Source: Aeromonas rivipollensis (lineage in GTDB: Bacteria; Pseudomonadota; Gammaproteobacteria; Enterobacterales; Aeromonadaceae). From it: a stretch of DNA of 64,000 nucleotides. The DNA lies in assembly GCF_037811135.1 (NCBI RefSeq), contig NZ_CP149130.1:3220501-3284500 (forward strand), in the 5' to 3' direction. The position numbers and the translations under genes were made by a program. The number at the start of each line of letters is the position of its first letter. Within the stretch, counting starts at the first letter, position 1. The notes below the pieces were generated by a model, which saw nothing but the letters and a program-made list of their open reading frames with translations, made no database searches and had not been told where the DNA came from. Positions 9,691 through 17,149 of the stretch are shown here, piece by piece.

Positions 9691-11406
9691 ATGGAACTCT
9701 TGATCAATCAGGTGGGTTACGATTGTGACGGACACAAGATTGCCCTGCTGCAGACCGCCGCCGACGTGGAAATAAGCGGCCTGGTGCGACTGCGCCGCCT
9801 GCATGATGACCGCCTCCTGCTGGAGGTTCCTCTCCAGGCCGCAGGCCAGGTGCCCGGCTGGCAGGGACGTGCCTACTGGCGTGCCGACTTCAGCGCCTTC
9901 AAGGAGTCCGGCCACTACCGGCTGGAGGCGATCACCGCACAAGGCATAGTCCGCTCCACCCGCTTCGCCATAGGTCAGGATCTGCTGATCGGCCGCTGCC
10001 TCTCCGATGTCATTCACTACTTCAAGGGCCAGCGTGCCAGCGGCGCCTTCGATAGAGCCGACCGCAGCGCCCGACTGTTTGGCACCGACCAGCGCAAGGA
10101 TGTGCACGGCGGCTGGTTCGATGCCAGCGGCGACATGAGCAAATACCTGAGCCACCTCTCCTACGCCAACTACCTCAACCCCCAGCAGACCCCCCTGGTG
10201 GTATGGAGCCTGCTCAAGAGCCGGGCGCTCCTGGCGACGCGCCGCGACATCGACGGGCTGAACCTCTGCAAGCGGCTCAGTGACGAGGGGCTGCACGGGG
10301 CGGATTTTCTCTGCCGGATGCAAGATGAGAGCGGCTTCTTCTACATGACGCTGTTCGACAAGTGGAGCAAGGATCCCGAGCAGCGCGAGCTGTGCGCCTA
10401 CGCCACCCAGCAGGGGCTCAAGTCAGCCAACTGGCAGGCGGGTTTCCGGCAAGGGGGCGGCATGGCCATCGCCGCCCTGGCCCGGGCCGCCCGCGAGCAG
10501 ACCGGCGGCGACTTCGATACCAGCCACTATGCCGAGGCGGCCAGGCGCGGCTACCTGCACCTGCGCGAGCACAACCTCGCCTATCTGGACGACGGTCGCG
10601 AGAACATCATCGACGACTATTGCGCCCTGCTGGCGGCGGTCGAGCTGACCCAGACCCTTGGCCGCGACTGGCTCGGGGAGGCAAGGGAGAGGGCCGGCAG
10701 GCTCTGCGCCCGCCAGCGCCCCCACCCCGAGCTCGGCCACTACTGGAGTGCCAACGACGACGGCTCGCGTCCCTACTACCACGCCGCCGAGGCGGGTCTG
10801 CCGGTGCTGGCCCTGCTGGAATACCTGGGGGTCGAGCCGGATCAGGATCGCCGCGCCCGGGTGAATGCCGTGGTGCAGCAGGCGCTGGCCGCCGAGCTGG
10901 CCCTCGCCGCCCGGGCGGGCAACCCCTTCGCCCTGGCACGCCAATATGTGAAGGGGGTGGACGAAGACCCCCGCATCAGCTTCTTTATGCCCCACCACAA
11001 CGAGTCCGGTTACTGGTGGCAGGGGGAGAACGCCCGGCTGGCCTCCCTGGCCGCCATGGCCTTCGCTGCGGCCCGCCACTTCCCCCAGCAGAGCCCACTC
11101 CTGATGACGTTCGGCCAGCGCCAGCTCGACTGGATCCTCGGGCAAAACCCCTTCAACGCCTGCATGCTGGCGGGGCACGGCATCAACAACCCGAGCTACA
11201 CCGCCGGTTATCCCAATGCCCTCGGCGGCATCTGCAACGGCATCACCGCCGGGTTCGATGACGAGGCTGAGGTCGCCTTCATTCCCGAGGAGTACAGGGA
11301 TCGGCTGGATCAGAACTGGCGCTGGGGGGAGCAGTGGATCCCCCACGCCGCCTGGTTCGCCCTGGCCATCAGTTGGCAGAGTGCGCCGGAGGCTCGTCAT
11401 GATTGA
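9691..11406 (+). CDS. GH9 family glycosidase, probable exo-beta-D-glucosaminidase
   Basis: A 571-residue glycoside hydrolase family 9 protein with an N-terminal Ig-like (CelD_N) domain to about residue 95 and an (alpha/alpha)6 catalytic domain. The catalytic-base motif DASGD sits at residues 144-148, and the acid region near the C-terminus reads NESGYWWQGEN. No signal peptide is seen, so it acts in the cytoplasm. In the equivalent Vibrionaceae locus this gene was long called endoglucanase-related; a Photobacterium GH9 homologue is known to be an exo-beta-glucosaminidase. The placement beside a glucosamine kinase fits release of glucosamine from partly deacetylated chitooligosaccharides. Its last ~110 bases gave rise to the 122-bp repeat array that follows. 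Confidence 0.88.
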   Translation: MELLINQVGYDCDGHKIALLQTAADVEISGLVRLRRLHDDRLLLEVPLQAAGQVPGWQGRAYWRADFSAFKESGHYRLEAITAQGIVRSTRFAIGQDLLIGRCLSDVIHYFKGQRASGAFDRADRSARLFGTDQRKDVHGGWFDASGDMSKYLSHLSYANYLNPQQTPLVVWSLLKSRALLATRRDIDGLNLCKRLSDEGLHGADFLCRMQDESGFFYMTLFDKWSKDPEQRELCAYATQQGLKSANWQAGFRQGGGMAIAALARAAREQTGGDFDTSHYAEAARRGYLHLREHNLAYLDDGRENIIDDYCALLAAVELTQTLGRDWLGEARERAGRLCARQRPHPELGHYWSANDDGSRPYYHAAEAGLPVLALLEYLGVEPDQDRRARVNAVVQQALAAELALAARAGNPFALARQYVKGVDEDPRISFFMPHHNESGYWWQGENARLASLAAMAFAAARHFPQQSPLLMTFGQRQLDWILGQNPFNACMLAGHGINNPSYTAGYPNALGGICNGITAGFDDEAEVAFIPEEYRDRLDQNWRWGEQWIPHAAWFALAISWQSAPEARHD

Positions 11407-11764
11407 GACGTACAAGGATCGGCTCGGACATCATTGGCGCAGGAGAGAGCAGTGGATCCTCCAATCATTCAGCCTGGTTTGCCCTGGCCATCAGCTGGCA
11501 GAGTGCGCCGGAGGCTCGTCATGATTGAGACGCACAAGGATCGGCTCGGACATCATTGGCGCAGGAAAGAGCCGTGGATCCTCCAATCATTCAGCCTGGT
11601 TCGCCCTGGCCATCAGCTGGCAGAGTACGCCGGAGGCTCGTCATGATTGAGACGTACAAGGATCGGCTCGGACATCATTGGCGCAGGAGAGAGCCGTGGA
11701 TCCTCCAATCATTCAGCCTGGTTGGCCCTGGCCATCAGCTGGCAGAGTGCGCCGGAGGCTCGTC
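11399..11764 (+). repeat. Three tandem 122-bp repeats at the GH9/gspK junction
   Basis: Copies occupy 11399-11520, 11521-11642 and 11643-11764. Each begins with ATGATTGAG, the start of gspK, and continues with a diverged copy of the GH9 gene's last ~110 bases. Each encodes a 41-codon micro-ORF that starts with MIE and ends GGSS. Each stop overlaps the next start as ATGA, the last one overlapping the gspK start. Relative to GH9 the first ~18 codons keep frame, then a small insertion shifts it. Differences between copies (Y/H, R/K, Q/P, C/R/G, C/Y) all change the amino acid, so protein-level conservation is not supported here. Confidence 0.95.
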
Positions 11765-12637
11765 ATGATTGAGTACTGGGTCGGGGTCGATGGCGGAGGG
11801 ACCCACACCCGCGCCCGCATTCGGGACAAGGGGGGCAGAGTGCTGGGAGAGGGGCGCGCCGCGGGCTCCAATCTGGAGCTCGGCATTGCGCTCGCCCACG
11901 CCAATGTGCTGGCGGCCATCGAGCAGGCCCGCCTTGAGGCAGGGCTCCCCCGGGAGAGTAAGCAGCAAATGGGGGTGGGGCTGGCGCTGGCCTCCGCCGA
12001 GCTGCCCGACTGCTACCAGGCCCTGCTCGAGATGCCCTTCCCCTTTGCCAGCGTGCGGCTCACCTCCGACGCCTTCGGCGCCTGCCTGGGCGCCTTTGGT
12101 GGTCGGGAGGGGGCCATCCTCATCGCCGGCACAGGGTCAGCCGGGCTCATCTACCGCCATGGCCAGCTCCATAGCTGCTCAGGGCGAGGCTTTCCCATCT
12201 CGGATCTCGGCAGCGGTGCCTGGCTGGGGCTGCGCGCCATCCAGCAATCCCTGCTCTGCCACGACGGTATCCTGCCCCCCAGCCTGCTCGCCGTGCGCCT
12301 GCTCGATCATTTCAAGCGGGATCAGGCGGAGGTGGTGCGCTGGGCTGCCCGCGCCATTCCCGCCGACTATGGCCGCTTCGCCCCCTGGGTGTTCGACGCC
12401 GCCAGCGACGGGGATGAGCTCGCCAACCAGCTGCTGGACGAAACCTGCGCCCAGTTGCAGACCCTGCTGGAGGGCATGGGGCAGCTGGGAGCCGACCGCA
12501 TCGCCCTGCTTGGCGGCGTCGGCATGCGCCTGGCCCCTCGCCTGGGACACCTCAACCTGGTTCCCCCGCAAGCCGATGCGCTGGAAGGCGCCATCCTGTT
12601 TGCCCAGTCGGAGGCCTACCCATGCCTGCATCCTTAA
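11765..12637 (+). CDS. gspK: Glucosamine kinase GspK (BadF/BadG/BcrA/BcrD family)
   Basis: A 290-residue ATP-dependent sugar kinase. The N-terminal phosphate-binding motif VGVDGGGTHTRA and the second ATPase motif around LIAGTGSAG are typical of the BadF/BcrA group, whose Vibrio member in the chitin locus is a glucosamine-specific kinase. The product would phosphorylate glucosamine released by the GH9 enzyme; activity on GlcNAc cannot be excluded. The ATG at 11765 is coupled to the last repeat micro-ORF by an ATGA overlap. A longer frame starting 29 codons upstream runs through repeat sequence and is rejected. Its 3' end was itself copied into the following junction. Confidence 0.9.
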   Translation: MIEYWVGVDGGGTHTRARIRDKGGRVLGEGRAAGSNLELGIALAHANVLAAIEQARLEAGLPRESKQQMGVGLALASAELPDCYQALLEMPFPFASVRLTSDAFGACLGAFGGREGAILIAGTGSAGLIYRHGQLHSCSGRGFPISDLGSGAWLGLRAIQQSLLCHDGILPPSLLAVRLLDHFKRDQAEVVRWAARAIPADYGRFAPWVFDAASDGDELANQLLDETCAQLQTLLEGMGQLGADRIALLGGVGMRLAPRLGHLNLVPPQADALEGAILFAQSEAYPCLHP

Positions 12638-12803
12638 GCCCTGCCCGGCGTGAACGATACGCTGGAGAGGGCACAGCCCCGTTTGCCCAGCCGGAGGACT
12701 ACCCATGCCTGCATCCCTTAGCACTGTCCACGCCGAGCCACCTGCGCGAGAGGACCCCATCTTGTTCACCCCATCAGAGGAATACCCATGTCTGCACCCC
12801 TGA
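12622..12803 (+). repeat. Duplicated gspK/GH20 junction sequence
   Basis: The end of gspK (from about 12572 to 12637) contains an out-of-frame ATG at 12622 that resembles the GH20 gene start. This stretch recurs at about 12655-12720 and again, shorter, at about 12762-12803. Each copy repeats the text coding SEAYPCLHP and the embedded CCCATG(C/T)CTGCA. In the first copy the stop has been lost by a one-base change in spacing; in the last it is kept. Confidence 0.85.
12705..12803 (+). CDS. 32-residue micro-ORF bridging gspK and the GH20 gene
   Basis: It starts MPASLS, like a diverged GH20 start (MSAPLI), and ends EEYPCLHP plus stop, like the GspK C-terminus. Its stop overlaps the GH20 start by 16 bases. 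This is the same distance by which the gspK stop overlaps the upstream ATG at 12622. The geometry suggests a duplicated coupled junction. There is no independent evidence of a stable product. Confidence 0.3.
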   Translation: MPASLSTVHAEPPAREDPILFTPSEEYPCLHP

Positions 12804-14653
12804 TCCATACCCAGATCGACCGTCGCGACGGTGAAGACGTCTGGTTCCGCTTCACCCTGAGCCAGCTCCCGGCCAGCCCTTGGAAGCTGCACTTCTGCCT
12901 GGCCCGTCAAATCGATCCCCAGTCGGTGGAAGGGGGATCCCTGGCACGCCAGAGCGGCAGCTACAAGGTGCTGGTGCCTCATGAGGGAGTCAGCGAGCTG
13001 CGTTTTTGCTGCCGCAACACCCCCATCAAGCGCTACTCCGACCTGCCCCAAGGCTTCTTCCTCAGCCTGACGGACGAAGGTGCCCAGCCGCTGCTGCAAC
13101 CCCTGGTGCAGGCGGGCCTGGATCTCGGCCTGCCGCCGAGTCCGGCGGCGGCCCCCGATCTGCCCGAGGTGGAGCCCGCCAACGGCATAGTGCCCCAGCC
13201 GACTCAGCTGCGACTGCCGGAAGGCAACTTCCGCCTGGCCGAGCGGGCCCATGTCAGCGGCCCTGTCTCCCTCGCCCCCCTGCTGGCCCATTTCAACGAG
13301 CTGACGGGGCTCGCCCTGACCCAGGATCACGACGCCGAGATCCACCTGGTCGAGGCACAGCTCCCCCAGGAGGCTTACCAGCTCGTCATCACCACAGAGG
13401 AGATCCGCATCCGGGCTGCCGGCGAGGCTGGCTGGCGCCACGGTCTGGTGACCCTGGCCCAGTGGGTCCTGCAACACGGGGAGAGCCTGCCCTGCCTCGA
13501 GGTGGAGGATGCGCCCAGGTTCGGTTTTCGCGGCATCTTCCTCGACTGCGCCCGCCACTTCCACTCCATCGCCACCCTCAAGCGCCTGCTCAAGCAGATG
13601 AGCCTCTACAAGTTCAACCGCTTCCACTGGCACCTGACCGATGACGAAGGCTGGCGCCTCGAGATCAAGGCCTTCCCCCGGCTGACCGAAGTGGCGGCCT
13701 GGCGGGGACATGGCCTGGCGGTGGGCCCCCAGCTCAGCGGCGGCCCCGAACCTTATGGCGGCTACTACACCCAGAGCGAGGTGCGCGAACTGGTGGCCTA
13801 TGCCGCTGGGCTCGGCATCACCATCATCCCGGAGATAGACATCCCGGGTCACTGCCACGCGGCCATCAAGGCGCTGCCCGAGCTGCTGCGGGAAGAGGCG
13901 GACAGCTCCCGCTACCTCTCGGTGCAATATTTTGACGACAACGTGCTCAACCCGGCCCTACCCGGTACCTATCGCTTCCTGGAGGCGGTGATCGACGAGG
14001 TGTGCGCGCTCTTCCCCGGCACTCAGGTGCACATGGGGGGGGACGAGGTGCCGACCGGGGTCTGGACCGACAGCCCCGCCTGTCAGCAGTTGATGGCAGA
14101 GCAGGGTTACTCCGATTGCCGGGAGCTGCAGGGCCACCTGCTGCGCCACTGCCAGCAATACCTGGCGGCCAGGGGCAAGCAGATGCTGGGCTGGGAAGAG
14201 ATACTGCACGGGGACAAGGTGAGCCGGGACGCCACCATCTTCGCCTGGACCAGCTTCCAGGCGGGGCTGGATGCCGCCTCCGCGGGCTACCCCGTGGTGA
14301 TGGCCCCGGCCCAGTCCCTCTATCTGGATCTCGCCTGGAGCCCGGACATCCATGAACCCGGGCTCTACTGGGCGGGGACCCTCAATCTGGAGCAGGTCTA
14401 CCGATGTGACCCTGCGCCGGCCGATTTCCATGCCAACGATAACATCCTGGGGGTGCTGAGCCCCTTGTGGTCGGAACTGATCACCTCTCGCGATCGTCTC
14501 GACTACATGTTGTTCCCGCGCATGCTGGCCACGGCCGAGGTAGCCTGGAGCGACCCCGCCCGCAAGGCCTGGGATCACTTCGCTGCCCGCCTGCCCGGCC
14601 AGCTGCAGATCCTCGATCAGTTGCAGGTGCGTTACCGGGTACCACAGAGGTAG
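12788..14653 (+). CDS. Beta-N-acetylhexosaminidase, GH20
   Basis: A 621-residue family 20 hexosaminidase. It has an N-terminal beta-sandwich region, a GH20b-type alpha/beta domain (about 150-250) and the catalytic barrel. The catalytic pair D419-E420 lies in HMGGDEVP. The substrate-pocket tryptophans and HWHLTDDEGWR are present. No signal peptide is seen, so it would act in the cytoplasm on imported chitobiose and longer oligomers, releasing GlcNAc. It ends the operon. The start at 12788 follows AGAGG and overlaps a repeat-derived micro-ORF. Unlike the Vibrio locus, no chitobiose phosphorylase or phosphoglucomutase gene follows. Confidence 0.95.
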   Translation: MSAPLIHTQIDRRDGEDVWFRFTLSQLPASPWKLHFCLARQIDPQSVEGGSLARQSGSYKVLVPHEGVSELRFCCRNTPIKRYSDLPQGFFLSLTDEGAQPLLQPLVQAGLDLGLPPSPAAAPDLPEVEPANGIVPQPTQLRLPEGNFRLAERAHVSGPVSLAPLLAHFNELTGLALTQDHDAEIHLVEAQLPQEAYQLVITTEEIRIRAAGEAGWRHGLVTLAQWVLQHGESLPCLEVEDAPRFGFRGIFLDCARHFHSIATLKRLLKQMSLYKFNRFHWHLTDDEGWRLEIKAFPRLTEVAAWRGHGLAVGPQLSGGPEPYGGYYTQSEVRELVAYAAGLGITIIPEIDIPGHCHAAIKALPELLREEADSSRYLSVQYFDDNVLNPALPGTYRFLEAVIDEVCALFPGTQVHMGGDEVPTGVWTDSPACQQLMAEQGYSDCRELQGHLLRHCQQYLAARGKQMLGWEEILHGDKVSRDATIFAWTSFQAGLDAASAGYPVVMAPAQSLYLDLAWSPDIHEPGLYWAGTLNLEQVYRCDPAPADFHANDNILGVLSPLWSELITSRDRLDYMLFPRMLATAEVAWSDPARKAWDHFAARLPGQLQILDQLQVRYRVPQR

Positions 14654-14670
14654 TGTTATCTTTCTCTTTT

Positions 14671-14697
14671 TGGCGACCTTTTGGTCGCCATTTTTTT
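14671..14697 (+). terminator. Terminator of the chitin operon
   Basis: TGGCGACC pairs with GGTCGCCA around a TTTT loop, followed by T7. Confidence 0.9.
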
Positions 14698-14853
14698 ACC
14701 ACCAAACAACAAAAATCCAACCTAGCCCCTACTTTTACTCTGCCTTTGTTGGCAAAATAAGGCCCCCGATGAGGCCGGGCAAGAGGCACTGCGCCCGGGC
14801 CTGCATCCGGTTCAACCACAATAACAACCAGCAACGCATCGGAGCTTATCCTT

Positions 14854-16407
14854 ATGGCCCGCAAACACGTCCAGATCCAGGACAGTGAAGTTGAGTTCCC
14901 CGCCGACGTGCAACTCGTCTCCACCACGGATCTGCGCGGCGTCATCACCTACGCCAACCCCGCCTTCTGCCGCATCGCCGGCTACCATGTCGATGAACTG
15001 GTCGGACACAACCACAATCTGGTACGTCACCCCGACATGCCCAAGGCCGCCTTCGCCGACCTCTGGGATCGCCTCAAGGAGGGCAACCCCTGGCGCGGCA
15101 TGGTCAAGAACCGCTGCAAGGATGGCCGCTATTACTGGGTCGACGCCTATGTGACCCCCATCTACGAGAACGGCAAGATAAGCGGCTACCAGTCGGTGCG
15201 CTGCAAGCCCGAACCCCAGCTCAAGCAGGTCGCCACCCAGGCCTATCAGGCCCTGCTCAAGGCCGAACAGGGCGGCGCCAGCAAGCTGCCCTCCCTGCAC
15301 AGTGCCAGACCCCTGCTGCTCGGCCTGCTGATGCTGGCCCTATTCGGTTGGGCGGCCTTCTCCCAGGGGGCCCTGACGGTGCTGCTGATGCTGCTGCCCC
15401 TGCTGGCCGTCGCCGGCGCTTACTGGCGCGAGCTCATCTCGCTGCCACGCTACCTCAAGCGGCTCGGCCAGCAATATGACAGCCTGACCCGGCTGGTCTA
15501 CTCGGGGGACGCCCCCGGCGCCATCGCCGATTTCCATCTCAAGATGCTGCAGGCCCGCATTCGTACCGTACTGGGTCGGGTCAACGACGCCACCCATCCC
15601 CTGCAGACCCTGGCGACCGACCTGCAGGACTCTTCCCATCAAGCCTTCCTCGACATCAACGAGCAGGACGCCCAGACCCAGCAGATGGCCGCCGCCATGA
15701 CCCAGATGGCCAGCACGGCCCACGAGATAGCGCGCAACATCCAGGACACCAACAGCCAGGTGACAGAGGCACGCAGCAGTTGCCAGCATACGGTGCAGCA
15801 GCTGGATCAGACCGAGCAGCAGATGGAGCTGCTGGCCAGGCAGGCGGAGCATGCCTTCCACTCCGCCGTCGAGCTGGCGAACGAATCCGAGCGGATCGGC
15901 AGCGTCATGGGCGAGATCCAGGGCATCGCCGAGCAGACCAACCTGCTGGCCCTCAACGCCGCCATCGAGGCGGCCCGGGCCGGTGAACAGGGACGTGGCT
16001 TTGCGGTGGTGGCGGACGAGGTGCGCACCCTGTCCACCCGCACCCACAAGGCGACCGAGCAGATCCAGGGCAGCATCCGCCAGATCCAGCAGACCCTGGG
16101 CCGCTGGCAGGGGATGATGCAGGACAACCTGGCCCAGACCCGGGAATGCGCCCTGATGACGCGCCAGGGGTCCGGCAACCTGCATCTGGTGCTGGGGGAG
16201 ATAGATCAGGTGACCGAGTTCTCCACCCAGATAGCCGCCGCAGCCGAACAGCAGCAAGCGGTGGTGGAGGAGATCAGCCGCAACATCCACCAGATCTCCC
16301 AGTACTCCCGCGCCAACAGCCAGAAGATACAGGCGGTGGACAACTCCAGCCAGGAGCTGCTCAAACGCGCCAGCGAGCTCAGGGGGCTGAGCCAGACCTT
16401 CGGCTGA
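14854..16407 (+). CDS. PAS-domain methyl-accepting chemotaxis protein (Aer-like)
   Basis: A 517-residue chemoreceptor of Aer type. An N-terminal PAS domain spans about residues 10-120 ([21 protein letters not shown]). A hydrophobic hairpin of two segments at about 150-190 anchors it to the membrane without a periplasmic domain. A long helical signalling domain follows with the hairpin tip [19 protein letters not shown] near 365. Such receptors sense redox or metabolic state through a PAS-bound cofactor and talk to CheA/CheW. No CheR-binding pentapeptide is seen at the C-terminus. Being next to the chitin operon may be coincidental, since it has its own terminator-separated unit. Confidence 0.93.
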   Translation: MARKHVQIQDSEVEFPADVQLVSTTDLRGVITYANPAFCRIAGYHVDELVGHNHNLVRHPDMPKAAFADLWDRLKEGNPWRGMVKNRCKDGRYYWVDAYVTPIYENGKISGYQSVRCKPEPQLKQVATQAYQALLKAEQGGASKLPSLHSARPLLLGLLMLALFGWAAFSQGALTVLLMLLPLLAVAGAYWRELISLPRYLKRLGQQYDSLTRLVYSGDAPGAIADFHLKMLQARIRTVLGRVNDATHPLQTLATDLQDSSHQAFLDINEQDAQTQQMAAAMTQMASTAHEIARNIQDTNSQVTEARSSCQHTVQQLDQTEQQMELLARQAEHAFHSAVELANESERIGSVMGEIQGIAEQTNLLALNAAIEAARAGEQGRGFAVVADEVRTLSTRTHKATEQIQGSIRQIQQTLGRWQGMMQDNLAQTRECALMTRQGSGNLHLVLGEIDQVTEFSTQIAAAAEQQQAVVEEISRNIHQISQYSRANSQKIQAVDNSSQELLKRASELRGLSQTFG

Positions 16408-16438
16408 GCCGGATCCCGTATTGCCCCCCAGACCACGG

Positions 16439-16467
16439 AAGCGCCACAATGGTGGCGCTTTTGTTTC
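16439..16467 (+). terminator. Terminator after the chemoreceptor gene
   Basis: AAGCGCCAC pairs with GTGGCGCTT around a 4-base loop, followed by a T-rich run (TTGTTT). Confidence 0.8.
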
Positions 16468-16484
16468 ACGTCGAGTAAGGCCCC

Positions 16485-16841
16485 ATGATGATGACTCCTC
16501 CCCCTCCCCCCTTGAACAAGGTGGCACGCATCGAGGCTATCCTGGCCCTGATCCCGGCCGGTCGCGTGGTGAGCTATGGCCAGGTCGCCGATCTGGCGGG
16601 CCTGCCCGGGCGGGCGCGGCTGGTGGGAAAAGTGTTGCGGGAGACGGACAAGACACTGCCCTGGCACCGTGTGCTGGGCGCAGGCGGTACCATCTCCTTG
16701 CCCAAGGGCTCGGCGGGTTTCGATGAACAGATAGGAAGATTGCAGGAAGAGGGGGTGCCGGTGATCAAGGGGCGGGTCAGGATGCGGGAGTGGCAGTGGC
16801 AGCCCGACCTCGCCGAGCTGCTCTTTCTGATCCCGTTCTAG
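16485..16841 (+). CDS. Alkyltransferase-like protein (MGMT DNA-binding family)
   Basis: A 118-residue protein with the O6-alkylguanine-DNA alkyltransferase DNA-binding fold only. The winged-helix signature IPAGRVVSYGQVADLAG is intact. At the active-site position the usual PCHR reads PWHR, so tryptophan replaces the alkyl-accepting cysteine. This defines the ATL group (E. coli YbaZ, yeast Atl1), which binds O6-alkylguanine and hands lesions to nucleotide excision repair instead of repairing them. Three ATG codons lie in a row at the start, with 16485 the first; a run of prolines follows. It is convergent with the small gene at 16863. Confidence 0.9.
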   Translation: MMMTPPPPPLNKVARIEAILALIPAGRVVSYGQVADLAGLPGRARLVGKVLRETDKTLPWHRVLGAGGTISLPKGSAGFDEQIGRLQEEGVPVIKGRVRMREWQWQPDLAELLFLIPF

Positions 16842-16862
16842 CGCCTGTCAGGGGCGCCGCCG

Positions 16863-17033
16863 CTAGTCGCTGGCAAGGGGGCCCAGGATGTCGTCGCAAC
16901 GTACCTGCACCGGTATGGTCTCGTCTTCCCGCTGCAGCAATACCAGCAGACTCTGCCTGTCCACTTCCAGCACATAGGCCGTTCCTTCCCGGGTCAGACA
17001 GGTCATGCCTGGCCGGATTTCATGTATCTCCAT
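16863..17033 (-). CDS. Small hypothetical protein, 56 residues
   Basis: It reads MEIHEIRPGMTCLTREGTA and on to GPLASD. The ATG at 17033 is preceded by AGGGAGGT, stronger than the alternative nine codons upstream. The alternating hydrophobic pattern (AYVLEVDRQSLLVLLQRED) suggests a small beta-barrel such as an SH3-like or KOW-like fold, but I do not recognise the family. It lies downstream of topA on the same strand, beyond the topA terminator. Codon composition agrees with neighbouring genes, which supports a real gene. Confidence 0.6.
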   Translation of the reverse strand: MEIHEIRPGMTCLTREGTAYVLEVDRQSLLVLLQREDETIPVQVRCDDILGPLASD

Positions 17034-17092
17034 GACAACCTCCCTGTCTTGTGCTGCCATCCATGCAGCCCTCTCAGTATACCGCCATCTCC

Positions 17093-17120
17093 CAATAAAA
17101 AGGCCCCTCGCAAGGGGCCT
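17093..17120 (-). terminator. topA terminator
   Basis: GGCCCCT (17102-17108) pairs with AGGGGCC (17113-17119). On the minus strand the stem is followed by T5. Confidence 0.85.
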
Positions 17121-17149
17121 CTTTCATCATGATGTGAGCGGTGACGCGA

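Noticed and set aside
11399-11764. 122-bp tandem repeats as a CRISPR array
   Set aside because: The repeats are contiguous without spacers, too long, and derived from the neighbouring gene.
11678-11764. 29-codon N-terminal extension of the glucosamine kinase
   Set aside because: It is translated repeat sequence; the ATG at 11765 overlaps the preceding stop and starts the conserved fold.
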